Notes: generated by a model from the sequence alone, not told the origin. A stretch of DNA of 64,000 nt from CAWIMX01 sp963837345 (GCA_963837345.1 CAWIMX010000001.1:1-64000); one strand, 5' to 3'; counted from the stretch's first letter, positions 15,658 to 22,522 are shown. Program-made: numbers and translations.

Positions 15658-17226
15658 TTAAGGCTGACTCGTGGCCAGGCTGGGCGAAGGCGGAACGATG
15701 CCATTCCTCAGTTGCGCGCGTGTCGCGCCCTCTGGGCGCAGCACCACCCACACCAGGAATAGATAGATGACGACCGCGCGCCCCAGCGCCGCCGCCATCA
15801 CCAACCGAGGGTCGAATAAGCCAGGCGTCGGAAGCGAAGTGACGGCAGTGATGGCGACGAACGCCGCAAGGCCGCCCGAGGAGCGGAGCTCTGTCGCGAG
15901 CACCAGCAGGAGCATGGCCATCGCCGACAGGACGTGCACGCCAGCGAAGGGAGTCAGCAGAGAGGCGAGCATGACGACCCCAAGCCATACCGTCAATCTG
16001 TGCTGAGGGCTCCCGCTGTTTCGGCCGGCCATGGCGGCCAGCGCGAAGAGCAACGCGATGAAAGTGTTGCCGAAGAGGCGCGTCTGCGGCCAGCCCCAGC
16101 CCTGAAGGCCCAACGCCCCCAGCTTGAACGGGATGCCGAAGGGAGCAAGGTTGAACCTGGTCCCCTCGGCGTCGGCCATGAATCGGAAGGCCTCGCCCGA
16201 CTGCGCAAGGGGTAGATGATAGAAGAGAAAGTCGCGCCACACCTTGGTTCCGAGCACGGCCACCGAAAGGGCGCAGAAAGCCGCTGCGGCCAGGCAGGTG
16301 AACGCCGCTGCCCGCCACCGTCTCTGCATCAGGATCACCACCCCAAGCACGCCGGGGAAGATCTTCGCGAGGGTTGCGGCCGCGAGGAGGGTGCCCGTCA
16401 GGGCGTTCTGGCGCCGCTCGAAAGCGACCCAGCACAGCATGCAGAGGGCCACGGCCGCCAGGTGAAAGTTGCCCCACTGGATCGTCATCATCACCGCCGG
16501 ACTGACCATGAAGACGGGAGTGAGCAGCCAGATACGACGTTCTGCCACGCCCCCGAGCGTCTTCGCGACCGAGGCGCAGGCAAACAAGGCCAGCACCAGC
16601 GAGGCGGCGCTGAACAAGAGTCGTTGCGAGAAGAAGTCGGTCGTCACGAGCATCAAGGCGCGCGGCAGCAGAAGAAAGAGGGGAGGATAGCCGAACGCGT
16701 CGAGCGTGAACGGGGCGAAGCGTGCCGCTGTCGGCGGTACCGGCGGGAACACGTCTGACCCAAGCGGCACAAACGCCAGGTCGTACACGTTGGCGGTCGG
16801 GTCCGTCGAGAGAATCGCGCCATGAACGTACGCGGTGAGGCAAGAGTGACGGACCGTGGCCGGATCCGTGGGAGCGATGGAACAGCCGACTTGGCTTGGA
16901 TCGGCCATGAACACGGACAACCGCCCAAGGAGGAGCAGCGCGATCAGACCGCCACTGGCCCAGAGCGTGGCAAGCCCGCGGTACTCATGGAACCAGCGAT
17001 CCAGGCTCTCGGGGAGCGACGCGGCCGGCCAGGGTAGCAATGCAGCGAGGACCGGTCCCGCGACCACACTCAGCACCGCTACTGCCGGGATCGGCATGCT
17101 CTCGAACATACCGAGCGCGCGGGCGATGGGGACCAGAAGCGCGAGTACCACGAAGGGCATTGCGATCGCGGCCCACAGCGACGCCACCACTCGTCGTCCG
17201 AACCTGGGGGGAAGTCCGGCCTTCAT
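15658..17226 (-). CDS. GT87-like (DUF2029) polytopic glycosyltransferase
   Basis: A 522-residue membrane protein with about eleven hydrophobic segments. The layout resembles glycosyltransferase family 87 / DUF2029 proteins, which use polyprenyl-linked sugars at the membrane. A long outer loop (residues about 120-190) holds YDLAFVPLGSDVF and the FGYPPLFLLLPRALM motif. The typical WGNFHLAAVALCMLCWVAFE and ATLAKIFPGVLGVVIL (lysine after a helix) follow. It is unusually large for a cassette gene. It starts at ATG 17226; on the left the IS630 element follows within 30 bp of its stop. Confidence 0.72.
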   Translation of the reverse strand: MKAGLPPRFGRRVVASLWAAIAMPFVVLALLVPIARALGMFESMPIPAVAVLSVVAGPVLAALLPWPAASLPESLDRWFHEYRGLATLWASGGLIALLLLGRLSVFMADPSQVGCSIAPTDPATVRHSCLTAYVHGAILSTDPTANVYDLAFVPLGSDVFPPVPPTAARFAPFTLDAFGYPPLFLLLPRALMLVTTDFFSQRLLFSAASLVLALFACASVAKTLGGVAERRIWLLTPVFMVSPAVMMTIQWGNFHLAAVALCMLCWVAFERRQNALTGTLLAAATLAKIFPGVLGVVILMQRRWRAAAFTCLAAAAFCALSVAVLGTKVWRDFLFYHLPLAQSGEAFRFMADAEGTRFNLAPFGIPFKLGALGLQGWGWPQTRLFGNTFIALLFALAAMAGRNSGSPQHRLTVWLGVVMLASLLTPFAGVHVLSAMAMLLLVLATELRSSGGLAAFVAITAVTSLPTPGLFDPRLVMAAALGRAVVIYLFLVWVVLRPEGATRAQLRNGIVPPSPSLATSQP

Positions 17227-17296
17227 GGGGCACTCTCTTCTATCTTCAGAATTGAGCTTCCGGAAATGTCGACGTCTTCCATTTGGTTGCTGCGCT

Positions 17297-17357
17297 GCCT
17301 AACGCCCAGGCTTCAGCCGCGGCGGCTTGCCGCCGTCGGCTGCAAGCCGTGTTAGAC
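17297..17357 (-). repeat. attC site, short
   Basis: GCCTAAC (17297-17303) and GTTAGAC (17351-17357). The arms CTTCAGCCGCGGCGGC and GCCGCCGTCGGCTGCAAG meet with almost no loop, giving the shortest site of the array (61 bp). Confidence 0.85.
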
Positions 17358-17398
17358 AGCGGCCCCCGGACGACGGTAATCTAGACCACGAGGTCGCC

Positions 17399-17614
17399 AT
17401 GCACAATGAATTTACGGCCATTTTCGAGCAGGACGGGGACTGGTACGTCGCGTACTGCCCGGAGATTCCGGGGGCAAACGGCCAAGGGCGAACGAAGGAT
17501 GAAGCCCGCGCCAGCCTCGCGGAAGCCATCACACTGATCCTGGACGACCGTCGGGAGGAGGGCCTGCGCGGTGTGCCCCCCACCGCCGAACGCGATACGG
17601 TGATCGTGCGGTGA
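17399..17614 (+). CDS. hicB: HicB-type antitoxin
   Basis: A 71-residue protein started at ATG 17399 with GAGG upstream. The text EFTAIFEQDGDWYVAYCPEI, PGANGQGRTKDEARASLAEA and ITLILDDRREEG is the degenerate RNase-H-like fold of HicB antitoxins, which bind and neutralise HicA. It lacks an obvious C-terminal DNA-binding domain. It overlaps hicA by 4 bp (GTGA). The pair is transcribed against the array direction, so it must have its own promoter. In integrons such modules are thought to stabilise the array. Confidence 0.88.
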   Translation: MHNEFTAIFEQDGDWYVAYCPEIPGANGQGRTKDEARASLAEAITLILDDRREEGLRGVPPTAERDTVIVR

Positions 17615-17805
17615 AACGCAGCTCGCTGCTGCGACACCTCCGGCAGCATGGTTGTGTTCTCAAACGTGAAGGCGGTTCGCATTCGCTCTGGATGAACCCC
17701 GCCAACGGATCCGTTGAAGCGGTCCCCCGCCACACCGAAATCCCGAACCTGCTCGCGAAGAAGATTTGCCGGAACCTTGGAATTCCCGAGCCAGGCTCTC
17801 GCTAG
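17611..17805 (+). CDS. hicA: HicA-type mRNA interferase toxin
   Basis: A 64-residue toxin with a GTG start (17611) overlapping the hicB stop. The dsRBD-like HicA fold is visible: LLRHLRQHGCVLKREGGSHS, then LWMNPANGSVEAVPRHTEIP and LAKKICRNLGI. The catalytic histidine is in GSHS. HicA cleaves mRNA in a ribosome-independent way when free of HicB. Here the antitoxin gene comes first, the reverse of the E. coli hicAB order but common among other bacteria. No lesion is seen, making this the only intact toxin-antitoxin module in the array. Confidence 0.88.
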   Translation: MKRSSLLRHLRQHGCVLKREGGSHSLWMNPANGSVEAVPRHTEIPNLLAKKICRNLGIPEPGSR

Positions 17806-17816
17806 CTAGCTCCGCT

Positions 17817-17901
17817 GTCTAACGTTCCAAGTGAGCCGCGCGCCTTGGCGACATATTGGGCACGAGACAACGGGCGCGTCGGCTCCATTTGGATGTTATG
17901 C
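17817..17901 (-). repeat. attC site, second family
   Basis: GTCTAAC (17817-17823) and GTTATGC (17895-17901), arms TTCCAAGTGAGCCGCGC and GCGTCGGCTCCATTTGGA, with a central loop of about 30 bases. Confidence 0.8.
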
Positions 17902-18207
17902 CGCCCCTCGTTTCCGTTCCGTATGCAGCGCCTCGATCACGGCCTTCGGATTTCTCGCCGCGACCCGGAGCAGCGCCAACGCTGGGCCGTCTGGCGTGCG
18001 TCGGCCTTGTTCCCAGTTGCGCAGCGTGGCGACGCTGACACCGATCATCAGGGCGAATTCCGCTTGGGACGCGCCCAGCTTCGCCCGAACCGCCTGAACA
18101 TCGGTGGGGCGAAAGGTGGTCGTCCGGGACGGCCGCCGGGTTCCGCGACGAATCTGGCCAGCCCGCCGGACGCTGGTGAGCAGTTCCTGAAAGGCCGCGT
18201 CTTTCAT
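17896..18207 (-). CDS. XRE-family antitoxin (NadS/HigA-like)
   Basis: A 103-residue DNA-binding protein started at ATG 18207. The C-terminal half is a Cro/CI helix-turn-helix (RAKLGASQAEFALMIGVSVA, then TLRNWEQGRRTPDGPALALL), preceded by FRPTDVQAVR. This arrangement is that of NadS/HigA antitoxins, which repress their own promoter together with the toxin. Its start overlaps the toxin stop by 4 bp (ATGA). A palindromic promoter lies upstream of the toxin. The gene is intact although the toxin is not, so it may now act only as a repressor. Confidence 0.82.
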   Translation of the reverse strand: MKDAAFQELLTSVRRAGQIRRGTRRPSRTTTFRPTDVQAVRAKLGASQAEFALMIGVSVATLRNWEQGRRTPDGPALALLRVAARNPKAVIEALHTERKRGAA

Positions 18208-18521
18208 TTGAATTCCTCCCGCACCAGCCGACTGAGCTGGCGAGTCTGGGCCGACGTCTAGTCGCCCTGGGCGGACTTGATGTAGGCGTACACCATGTAG
18301 AGGACCTTATCGCCGGGCGCCCAGCAATAGATGACGCGGAGCCCTTCGCGTTTGCCCCCGCCGGTGCTCGCCCACCGGACTTTGCGCAAGCCGCCGGACC
18401 CCTAATTGACCGGCCCCTGCTCGGGGCGCAGCATCAACGCAATCTGGAGCTGTCGATATTGCTCGTCGTCGAGATGTCGCTGAATGGCCGCCGTAAAGAC
18501 CGCCGCCTCGACGACGCGCAT
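18204..18521 (-). pseudogene. RelE/HigB-like toxin with two amber codons
   Basis: From ATG 18521 the frame reads MRVVEAAVFTAAIQRHLDDE, QYRQLQIALMLRPEQGPV, then a TAG. It continues in the same frame with GSGGLRKVRWASTGGGKREG, LRVIYCWAPGDKVLYMVYAY, a second TAG, and QTRQLSRLVREEFK up to TGA 18204. The family (about 105 residues) normally has sense codons at both places, so this is a toxin killed by two nonsense mutations with no indel. The core RNase-like fold is otherwise conserved. Confidence 0.75.
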
Positions 18522-18529
18522 CGGTTGAA

Positions 18530-18559
18530 ATTATACGCCACTGGCGTAGTCTAATTCAA
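18530..18559 (-). promoter_or_regulatory. Toxin-antitoxin promoter with palindromic operator
   Basis: On the minus strand TTGAAT (18554-18559) and a perfect TATAAT (18530-18535) are 18 bp apart. The palindrome TACGCC-AGT-GGCGTA overlaps the spacer and the -10 box, a good site for autorepression by the XRE antitoxin. Transcription should begin about 2 bases before the toxin ATG (18521), giving an almost leaderless mRNA. It is a clear cassette-borne promoter. Confidence 0.65.
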
Positions 18560-18583
18560 TCGGTGGCTGCCGGCGTCGTGTCG

Positions 18584-18651
18584 GCATAACGCTTCAAATG
18601 AGCGCGTGCGTTCATGAGCCAGCGCGGGTCGGCTCCATTTGAATGTTAGGC
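18584..18651 (-). repeat. attC site, second family
   Basis: GCATAAC (18584-18590) and GTTAGGC (18645-18651), arms TTCAAATGAGCGCG and CGGGTCGGCTCCATTTGAA. Confidence 0.8.
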
Positions 18652-19087
18652 AGTCTGCGCCCGCACCTTCGCTGCCGTCTCTTCAACAGTTGCATTCGCG
18701 AAACTAACGCGGTGCTCGCGCACGTAACGAAAGAATGTGCCCAAATCGATGCCTTCAACATGACGAGACTGTCCCGACCACGGATCCTTTCCGGTTCGCG
18801 TATGCGTTTGACTAATGGCGTCCCGAATGAGCCTGTCGCTGCCCAGCACATCAAGCCCAAGGCGCTCGAGCGCATGAACACCGTTTGCATAGCCACGCCT
18901 GGCCATGTCGACATATTCGTCCGCGATGTTCGATAGGGTCTCGTATTCTCGCCGCTACCGCTCCAGCCGAACCTCGTGGTCGTTTTGGCCTACCTTTCCC
19001 GCTCCTGGCGCTCGCCTCTCCGCACACCGGCGAAGTAGGAACGAGCGAAAGAATGAGCCAGGCACTTCCGATGAAGAGTTCAACCAC
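18646..19087 (-). pseudogene. Uncharacterised cassette gene, probably frameshifted
   Basis: The C-terminal frame (ATG 18906 to stop 18646, 86 residues) reads MARRGYANGVHALERLGLDV and ends FANATVEETAAKVRAQTA. Coding-like text continues upstream of that ATG (REYETLSNIADEYVD) to a TAG. In the neighbouring frame a better start exists at ATG 19087, about 20 bp from the upstream attC, with an N-terminal hydrophobic segment (VELFIGSAWLILSLVPTSPV). One indel near 18950 would join them into about 145 residues. Family unknown. The downstream ATG may still make the 86-residue form. Confidence 0.45.
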
Positions 19088-19109
19088 GTGTGCGCTCTGG
19101 TCCGGATCT

Positions 19110-19188
19110 GCCTAACGCCTGCGCTCACTCGCGCCGGCCGCGGCGCGCGAGCGACAGGGGCAGCGTCGGGTGCAGCGCCCTGTTATGC
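19110..19188 (-). repeat. attC site, variant
   Basis: GCCTAAC (19110-19116) and GTTATGC (19182-19188), with arms GCGCTCACTCGCGCCGGCC and CAGCGTCGGGTGCAGCGCC that differ from both main families. Confidence 0.65.
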
Positions 19189-19220
19189 GGCGCATCAATC
19201 TCAGGTTCGCCTCGCTCAAC

Positions 19221-20204
19221 TCAGACGACGACAGCCTCGACTACCGAATACTGCGATGGGGTCGGAATGACACGCTCCAGGCGGAACCCCGCAGACGCGA
19301 GGAGCCTTTCATACTGCGAACTCGTCCGCTCACGTCCGCCCGTTACCGCGAGCATGATGATATCCAGCGTCTTTCCGAAATGAGGGCCTGGCGATTCCGA
19401 AACGAGCGCTTCAACAATGAGCAATCGGGCACTACTCGCAGCGACGCGGCGAACAGCCGCGAGGATGCTTGCCGCCTGTTCGTCGGCCCAGTCGTGGATC
19501 ACCTCCATGAGCACGTACGCATCGGCCATCGGGAGCGACTCCCGGAAGAAGTCACCGCCGACAAGCCGAAGTCGGTTGGAAGCGACGTCGGCGGCATCGG
19601 CGATCACATGTGGAAGATCGAACAGAATGCCCGACGCGGCCGGAGCCCGCTCGAGGATTGCCTGCAACAGATGCCCTCGGCCACCACCAATGTCTGCGAT
19701 TGTTCGAAACGAACTGAAATCATAGGCATCGACCACTGCGGGCACGACGCCCGCTGACTTATCGGCCATGGCTTGATTGAACAGGCTCGCTTCCTCCGGG
19801 TGGCGGGCGAAGTAGGCGACGAGACCGGCCCAGTCCGTGGCGGGCGTCCCTGTTTTCGCGGCGTGTGGGAGGTCTGTGAAGCCTCGCCAGATGGCCGGCA
19901 TCCCTATCATTCGCGCGAAGGCTCGCAGTGACTGCGGGTGGTCGCTGCGCAGCAACCTCGACACCTCGGTGTGCACGTAGCCGTCCGTTCCGGAGGCAAA
20001 TACGCCGTGGCCAGCCAAAAGGCGCAGTACGCGACCGAGCGCGTCGGCGCTCAGCCCGGTGCTGGCCGCGAGTTCGGCGGCGGACAGGGGCCGATCGTCG
20101 AGAGCATCAGCGACACCTGCTTCTGCGACGACGTGAATACAACGTGCGACCGTGTGCGTGTTGATGAGAGCCCACAACATCTGGGCCGGTGGCAGTTGAT
20201 CCAT
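19221..20204 (-). CDS. SAM-dependent O-methyltransferase
   Basis: A 327-residue class I methyltransferase of the acetylserotonin/hydroxyneurosporene O-methyltransferase type. The N-terminal dimerisation domain is a winged helix (LSAAELAASTGLSADALGRV, residues about 40-60). The SAM-binding motif I is TIADIGGGRGHLLQAILERA (residues about 160-180), followed by GILFDLPHV. The catalytic-type region is LMEVIHDWADEQAASIL (His near residue 235). The methyl acceptor is unknown but such enzymes act on phenolic or polyketide-like compounds. It is a complete, large cassette gene starting at ATG 20204. Confidence 0.88.
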   Translation of the reverse strand: MDQLPPAQMLWALINTHTVARCIHVVAEAGVADALDDRPLSAAELAASTGLSADALGRVLRLLAGHGVFASGTDGYVHTEVSRLLRSDHPQSLRAFARMIGMPAIWRGFTDLPHAAKTGTPATDWAGLVAYFARHPEEASLFNQAMADKSAGVVPAVVDAYDFSSFRTIADIGGGRGHLLQAILERAPAASGILFDLPHVIADAADVASNRLRLVGGDFFRESLPMADAYVLMEVIHDWADEQAASILAAVRRVAASSARLLIVEALVSESPGPHFGKTLDIIMLAVTGGRERTSSQYERLLASAGFRLERVIPTPSQYSVVEAVVV

Positions 20205-20261
20205 TGTCTGGCTCCCAGTCGTTCAGCCCGCCGCCAGTGCCGACGTGCAGGGTGGCGGGAA

Positions 20262-20360
20262 CAATGACGCCCGCGTTCAGCTGCGAGCGGCCCTTCGAAA
20301 AGATGTCGAAGGCGCGCGACCACGAACCCGCGGCTCGCCAGCCGCAACGCGATGTTAGCC
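20262..20360 (-). repeat. attC site, long
   Basis: Core GTTAGCC (20354-20360) with degenerate partner CAATGAC (20262-20268). Arms GCGTTCAGCTGCGAGCGGC and CGGCTCGCCAGCCGCAACGC pair around a centre of about 40 bases. Confidence 0.6.
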
Positions 20361-20783
20361 CGCCGATTGAACCCAAGGATCTTTGACCACTCTGTCTTCG
20401 ATAACGATGGCGTACAACCCCTGCCAGCTTCGCTGCCAGCGCCAACCCTTCATTGTTCCTGGAGCATTTCGTTCGATGAACGCCGTGCTCACCTCCGCCG
20501 AAAGCTCGGCCCCACAGTGCGGACACCGTGGAGCGGAAGCACCCCGAAAATGCCCGCCGCAAACACACGGCGCAACGAACCTTTCGGCCTCAGTTCGCAA
20601 GGGGCCATGGAAGCCGACCTCTACCCCCTGAGGGACGGCCGTTGAATACCCGTCAAACAACGCAGTCGTGCCGCATCGATCGCAATAGCCATACGCCGAT
20701 TCGTTGAAACCGTTGTGAATGAGCCTGTAGCCGAATTTCTGCTTGCAACTCGCACACGTTCCGATGCCATCCTGTCGAGTCAT
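20355..20783 (-). CDS. Zinc-ribbon-like protein of unknown function
   Basis: A 142-residue protein started at ATG 20783 (MTRQDGIGTCASCKQKFGYR). Four cysteine pairs are visible: CASC (residues about 10-13), CDRC (34-37), CVCG (73-75) and CPHC (86-89), which suit two zinc ribbons. The C-terminal part GWRWQRSWQGLYAIVIEDRV is unlike a ribbon. No family recognised; zinc-ribbon proteins often bind nucleic acid or other proteins. It is a complete single-gene cassette whose stop overlaps its attC. Confidence 0.65.
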   Translation of the reverse strand: MTRQDGIGTCASCKQKFGYRLIHNGFNESAYGYCDRCGTTALFDGYSTAVPQGVEVGFHGPLRTEAERFVAPCVCGGHFRGASAPRCPHCGAELSAEVSTAFIERNAPGTMKGWRWQRSWQGLYAIVIEDRVVKDPWVQSAG

Positions 20784-20791
20784 CCTTGTCG

Positions 20792-20864
20792 GGCTAACGC
20801 CCAGGCTTCAGCCGCGGCGGCTCAGGATCGCACCAGCCGCCGCCGGCTGCAAGCCGTGTTAGAC
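20792..20864 (-). repeat. attC site of the first cassette
   Basis: GGCTAAC (20792-20798) and GTTAGAC (20858-20864), arms CTTCAGCCGCGGCGGCT and AGCCGCCGCCGGCTGCAAG. It is the attC nearest to intI. Confidence 0.87.
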
Positions 20865-21137
20865 AGCGTGCCCAACCCTTCGGCGCCGGCGCGCCACCAG
20901 CCAGGCCAAGAAAAGCGCGACCGGCGGAATTGTCGGAAGCGCCAGAACCCATGCGCTGATACCCACCGAGATCGCGCCGATGCCGGCGCTCGCGGGCGCA
21001 GGATCCACTGACGACGCCAGCCAGAGGCCCGTGAACGGCAGGACTGCAAGCGCCACCATCGCGAGAACCGATGCGACGATCCAAGCCACGCACACAAGCA
21101 TGACCCTCGCGAAAGACCAAGAATGAAAGCGTGCCAT
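20859..21137 (-). CDS. Small membrane protein in the first cassette
   Basis: A 92-residue protein starting at ATG 21137 (MARFHSWSFARVMLVCVAWI). Two hydrophobic segments (residues about 10-42 and 52-82) are joined by a short loop, and the C-terminus is strongly basic (ARRRRRVGHAV), which would lie in the cytoplasm. No family recognised. It occupies the cassette next to attI, so it is likely the most recently inserted gene, if insertion follows the usual attI preference. Confidence 0.6.
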   Translation of the reverse strand: MARFHSWSFARVMLVCVAWIVASVLAMVALAVLPFTGLWLASSVDPAPASAGIGAISVGISAWVLALPTIPPVALFLAWLVARRRRRVGHAV

Positions 21138-21165
21138 TCACGTTGCCCTAGTGTCGAATCAGGCT

Positions 21166-21172
21166 GTCTAAC
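21166..21172 (-). other. attI core site (putative)
   Basis: A lone core, GTTAGAC on the minus strand, marks the boundary between the first cassette and intI-linked DNA. No paired attC arms surround it, as expected of an attI simple site. The 250 bp between it and intI (21173-21425) hold no gene. An isolated TGCTAAGAT could be a cassette promoter -10 but has no good -35. Confidence 0.6.
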
Positions 21173-21425
21173 AAGTATTGGAGTAGACCGCTCTAATCCC
21201 TTCGCAGCAAAGAACGGGTCGCGGACCGCAGGTTGCTCCGGTCAAACTGCTCAATGCACGCATCTTAGCATCGGCTCCAGTCCGTTGCCGCCGGCGCGTC
21301 TAGCTGCGAGCACTGTCTTTCGTTGCGACCGCTCGCGGCCAAAGACCGGCAGCGTGCCCGGTCGGTCCGTCCGTATCGCGCTGAAGCGCCGCGCGTTAGA
21401 GACAAACCGCCACCGGCGCGTCCGG

Positions 21426-22428
21426 CTATGGCTGCGAAGGCCTCGCGGCTATTGACGGACCCATCGCATCCATCGGGCTCCGCACTCCCAGCCCACCCCG
21501 GTTCAGCACGTGCGTGTAGATCATCGTCGTGCTCACGTCCGCATGCCCGAGCAGCTCCTGCACTGTCCGAATGTCGTATCCCGCCTCGAGCAGATGGGTC
21601 GCGAACGAATGCCGAAATGTGTGGCATGTGACCCGCTTCGTCAACCGGGCCCGCCTGGCCGCATCGGCTACCGCCCGCTGCACCGCGCTCTTGTGCAAGT
21701 GATACCGTGACGGCGCGCCGTATCGCGGATCGCGGCAGATCCGTCCGGCTGGAAACACGAACTGCCATTTCCAATCCGTCGCGGCGTTCGGATACTTCCG
21801 CGCGAGGGCGCCGGGCAGCGCCACCCGTTCCCAGCCCGGCCGCCAGATCGGCCGCGTGCAGAGCCCGAACGCCCTCGAGGTGCCGCTGCAGCCGATCGCG
21901 GGCGCCCTCGGGCAACATCACGCGACGATCCTTCTGCCCCTTGCCACGCCGCACCACAATCTTGCGGCGCTCGAAATCGACGTCCTTGACGCGGAGCTCC
22001 AGCGCTTCCTGCAGCCGCAGGCCCGCCCCGTAAAGCAGGGCCGCAACGAGCCACGGCGCGCCTTCCATGCACGCCAGGACACCGCCCACTTCAGCCGCGC
22101 TCAGGACGACCGGCACCCGCGACGGCGTTTTCGCCGACGGCACATATTCGAGACCTCCGACTTCCATACGCAGCACGCCTTTGAACAGGAACAGCAGTGC
22201 GCTCAGCGCCTGGTTCTGCGTCGACGCCGACATCCGCCGCGCCGCGCCAAGCCACGTGACGAACGCCTCGATCTCCGCCGCCCCGAGTTCCCGCGGATGC
22301 CGTCTTGCGTGGAACACCACGAACCGGCGGATCCAGTGGACGTACGACTCCTCCGTCCGCCGGCTGTAGTGCCGCGCGCGAATCACCATCCGCACCTGAT
22401 CGATCAGCTTCGGGCTCTCGCTTGACAT
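21426..22428 (-). CDS. intI: Integron integrase IntI (one-base frameshift)
   Basis: A tyrosine recombinase that inserts and excises cassettes at attI/attC. From ATG 22428 it reads KLIDQVRMVIRARHYSRRTE and holds the first catalytic Arg in GAGLRLQEALELRVKD. The IntI-specific insert is present (ALARKYPNAATDWKWQFVFP). The remaining catalytic residues are in HTFRHSFATHLLEAG, LLGHADVSTT and IYTHV. One extra base at 21828-21829 (plus-strand CGTTCC) moves the frame between AADLAAGLG and VALPGALARK; removing it restores about 333 residues. A frame also extends to ATG 22482. The gene is transcribed toward the array, unlike class 1 integrons. It is either newly inactivated or hit by a sequencing error. 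Confidence 0.9.
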
Positions 22429-22448
22429 GGCATCGACGACGATGCCAT
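22427..22448 (-). promoter_or_regulatory. Hairpin at the intI start codon
   Basis: A perfect 9-bp inverted repeat ATGGCATCG-ACGA-CGATGCCAT covers the ATG at 22428. In RNA it would hide that start codon; as DNA it could be an operator. If translation starts at 22482 instead, it lies inside the coding region. Confidence 0.4.
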
Positions 22449-22504
22449 CGTCGTCCGCGGCGTGTCGAGGAGATTGCGACATTGAAACGAGAAAGGAGGT
22501 CCAG

Positions 22505-22522
22505 ATGACCGAGCGACATTAG
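22505..22522 (+). CDS. Five-codon leader ORF
   Basis: An ATG with a near-perfect ribosome binding site (AAAGGAGGT, 5 bases upstream) opens a five-codon frame, MTERH, ending in TAG. The next gene starts 12 bp later with its own GGAAGGAG. It could be a leader peptide coupled to that gene, or chance. Confidence 0.3.
   Translation: MTERH

Larger units (their letters stand above)
1..22428 (-). mobile_element. Chromosomal integron: cassette array plus intI
   Basis: An integron integrase gene at the right end is followed leftwards by at least 20 attC-type sites separated by one- to three-gene cassettes. The array continues past the left edge of the window. Most attC sites share nearly the same inverted arms. 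On the minus strand the left arm carries one extra A (GCCGACG against CGCGGC), the same asymmetry known in the aadA1 attC, so cassettes read leftwards. Almost all cassette genes are on the minus strand as expected; exceptions are MerR, HicBA and an IS630 element. intI is on the same strand as the cassettes and its 3' end faces them. Confidence 0.9.

Noticed and set aside
17351..17398. A promoter for hicBA using TTAGAC inside the attC core and TAATCT
   Set aside because: Spacing of about 19 bp and poor -35 match make it no better than chance; a promoter must exist but I cannot place it.
14754..18521. Possible amber (TAG) recoding, since three TAG codons interrupt otherwise good genes
   Set aside because: TAG is used as the normal stop in rpoC, rpmG, intI and others here, so it is not reassigned; the TAG codons mark decayed genes.
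10688..20864. attC stems as ordinary transcription terminators
   Set aside because: They have long GC stems but no T-tract, and their conserved cores and asymmetry fit recombination sites.
1..21166. CRISPR array as an explanation of the evenly related repeats
   Set aside because: The repeats are 60-140 bp imperfect palindromes separated by whole genes, with GTTRRRY/RYYYAAC ends; they are attC sites. No cas genes are seen.
21173..21425. A cassette promoter (Pc) between intI and attI
   Set aside because: TGCTAAGAT is -10-like but no -35 stands at 16-18 bp; not strong enough to list.
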